Positions 62,650 to 64,000 of a DNA stretch of 64,000 bases are shown here, in pieces; positions within the stretch are counted from its first letter, which is position 1, and every line of letters begins with the position of its first letter. The stretch is from Maea johnstoni (taxonomy: Eukaryota; Annelida; Polychaeta; Spionida; Magelonidae). The stretch spans positions 27,157,467-27,221,466 of the forward strand of contig OZ012699.1 in the NCBI GenBank assembly GCA_963942565.1, given 5' to 3'. A program made the translations under genes and the position numbers. The notes under the pieces were generated by a model. It was not told the DNA's origin, searched no databases, and saw only the letters and a list, made by a program, of their open reading frames with translations.

Positions 62650-63195
62650 TTAGTAAGATTGACATTTCAGTGACAAGTTTAAATTACAGAATATCTTATT
62701 ATACTATAAAATATATTTCCTGTGTTTAGGCAAGGACCAATTGCTCATCTAAGGTTTAGGGCGATTTTGGAGAGAGGGTGCTAGAAGGGGTTAATTTTAT
62801 TTCTTCATTTTTTACAGATTTAGGTTGGTAACTTATGAATATATTTTGTCTGTAACGATTTTCATCCGTTAGCAAGTGTTATATTAGTGCTTCAGTATTT
62901 TTATTCTTGCCTGTGCTCGTAAATGTATATATACCAGATCACCTATCCGCCGCACTGCTCCACAACTGTCTCAGATCCAAAGGTAATGCAGGGGCCGCCA
63001 CCAGTCCAGTGACTCACGCCTCGTACTGTATTTCTATTGGCTGGAGCCTCGGAGTGTTTGCTTTCTCTAGCCGTATTTGATCCAGCTGGACGACACAGTC
63101 GCCATCCTCGCAGCTATGCCCGCAACAGTACTCACCCCAAGATGTAGAGCCGATTGGTAAGATTTACAGGTTATGATAGCTTAGATAATTTCAGA
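62650..63195. repeat. CCAAT-type dispersed repeat, long copy
   Basis: The longest uninterrupted copy of the family, with 'AAAATATATTTCCTGTGTTT', 'CTGTATTTCTATTGGCTGGA' and 'GCCGATTGGTAAGATTTACA'. No TA tract has expanded in it. Confidence 0.65.
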
Positions 63196-64000
63196 GACAA
63201 AGATTCATAATATAGTAAATATCGACCGTAGACCAGAGTTAGACTAAGAGTTGCTATAACTAGTCCAGGGGCTCTTGACCATCACCATCTGGCCTTGTAC
63301 CCACTGCAGTATAATTGTAATTGTTCAGTTGGGTAGGCAGCTGCTCTGTACATACTATAGCCTCCTCATTTAAAGATTACAATTCAGCAAATAGTTTCCA
63401 AGCACTCTACTGGTACTTGATCAAATGAATCATGAGTTATAGCTAATGCAAGCTGACAACATGACAGGAAATGGTCACATAGAACTTTTTAAAGTCACTA
63501 GTTACAACTTTCACCCTCAAGAGCACGCTTAAACTCCTATACTAAGCTGCAGGCCGGTGTATCATATACTTCCTTACCTAAATCAGAGAAATACATAACC
63601 TTGATCTGCAACTGCATGCTAGCACCTAGGGCATTTGCGCCTCGGGTTACGCGGTGTAGCCTGGGGAAGTATTGGTCACGTGATTTTTTTCAGAAAGAGG
63701 CTGGCCGGATGTTGCCTGGAATCCAGGCATGCGCAACTGGTTTTGCGGCAATTTCAGTCTGATCCAGGGCCCGTGAAACCACGTCAACATCCAAATTGGA
63801 TCTAGGTCAGATAGGTTGCCAAGGAAATGGGGTCAGCAGGCAGCCAGCCTGGGGTACACAGGATATCTATGACTCATAGTGGGAGGCAGCAAAATTTGAT
63901 GATGCATTCTCAGTGCCCACTCCCTGTCTTCATACTCTCAGCCTAAATATACCACTTTCTTTGTAGTTATTTCCATTAAAACCGCTTCATCATCATCTAC
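63196..64000. mobile_element. R3 MITE, split or rearranged, reaching window end
   Basis: 63461-63592 begins CATGACAGGAAATGGTCACA and follows the copy at 55939. 63940-64000 resumes the family interior ('TATTTCCATTAAAACCGCTT'). About 340 bp between them is foreign sequence. 63196-63460 has no recognised content. Confidence 0.5.

Overview
The window is nuclear DNA from an animal, most likely a repeat-rich marine invertebrate. The reasons are four intronless C2H2 zinc-finger reading frames, a Merlin DNA transposon, tRNA-headed SINEs, many short inverted-repeat (MITE-like) elements, long (TA)n and (CT)n tracts, and no dense operon-like coding. The phylum cannot be fixed from sequence alone. No rRNA, true tRNA gene, CRISPR array or recognisable retroviral or LTR element was found.

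The backbone is a tandem family of four paralogous zinc-finger units, all on the + strand: A (coding 1499-3856), B (15263-17131), C (41567-42901) and D (57964-59802). Each has about 1.2-2.2 kb of homologous 5' flank and 0.5-2 kb of homologous 3' flank. Each protein has the same 61-residue N-terminus (start MSLDVxGH), an uninterrupted C2H2 array (21, 13, 7 and 12 good fingers in A, B, C, D), one or more decayed fingers, and a tail of tandem 26-28 residue repeats. Almost every tail repeat carries the core PIKQELEE, which fits the SUMO-acceptor consensus psi-K-x-E followed by acidic residues. No KRAB, SCAN, BTB or SET domain is present. The inferred picture is a lineage-specific cluster of DNA-binding proteins whose fingers choose the target and whose tail may be a multi-site SUMO platform. 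Another 3' flank without a gene (9487-11330) suggests that a further unit was lost.

The spacers are layered mobile DNA, and paralogous copies serve as natural empty sites. 1-13 kb: unit A, a 5-bp-TSD MITE (595-897), a hAT MITE (5688-6102), Harbinger-type MITE pieces, a pogo-like MITE and (TA)n tracts. 13-20 kb: unit B with a complete Harbinger-type MITE in its 5' flank. 20-23 kb: a block shared with 50-51 kb, then a CpG-rich foldback element (22231-22959) and a pogo-like MITE (22965-23139). 23-35 kb: a nested structure, in which a Harbinger-type element (ends 23245 and 35131) is split by two tandem 1.6-kb units, the first of which is split by a 6.5-kb foldback element made of 0.83-kb repeats carrying nuclear-receptor-like half-sites. 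35-39 kb: a nearly complete Merlin transposon (35610-37539) and a block whose uninserted copy lies at 61.9 kb. 39.5-46.5 kb: unit C with a SINE in its 3' flank. 46.5-52 kb: a possible orphan promoter/first exon, diverged tandem repeats, SINE/LINE ends and MITEs. 52-56 kb: a hAT-like element lodged in a (TA)n tract and carrying an array of hairpin units. 56-61 kb: unit D. 61-64 kb: a SINE and dispersed repeats.
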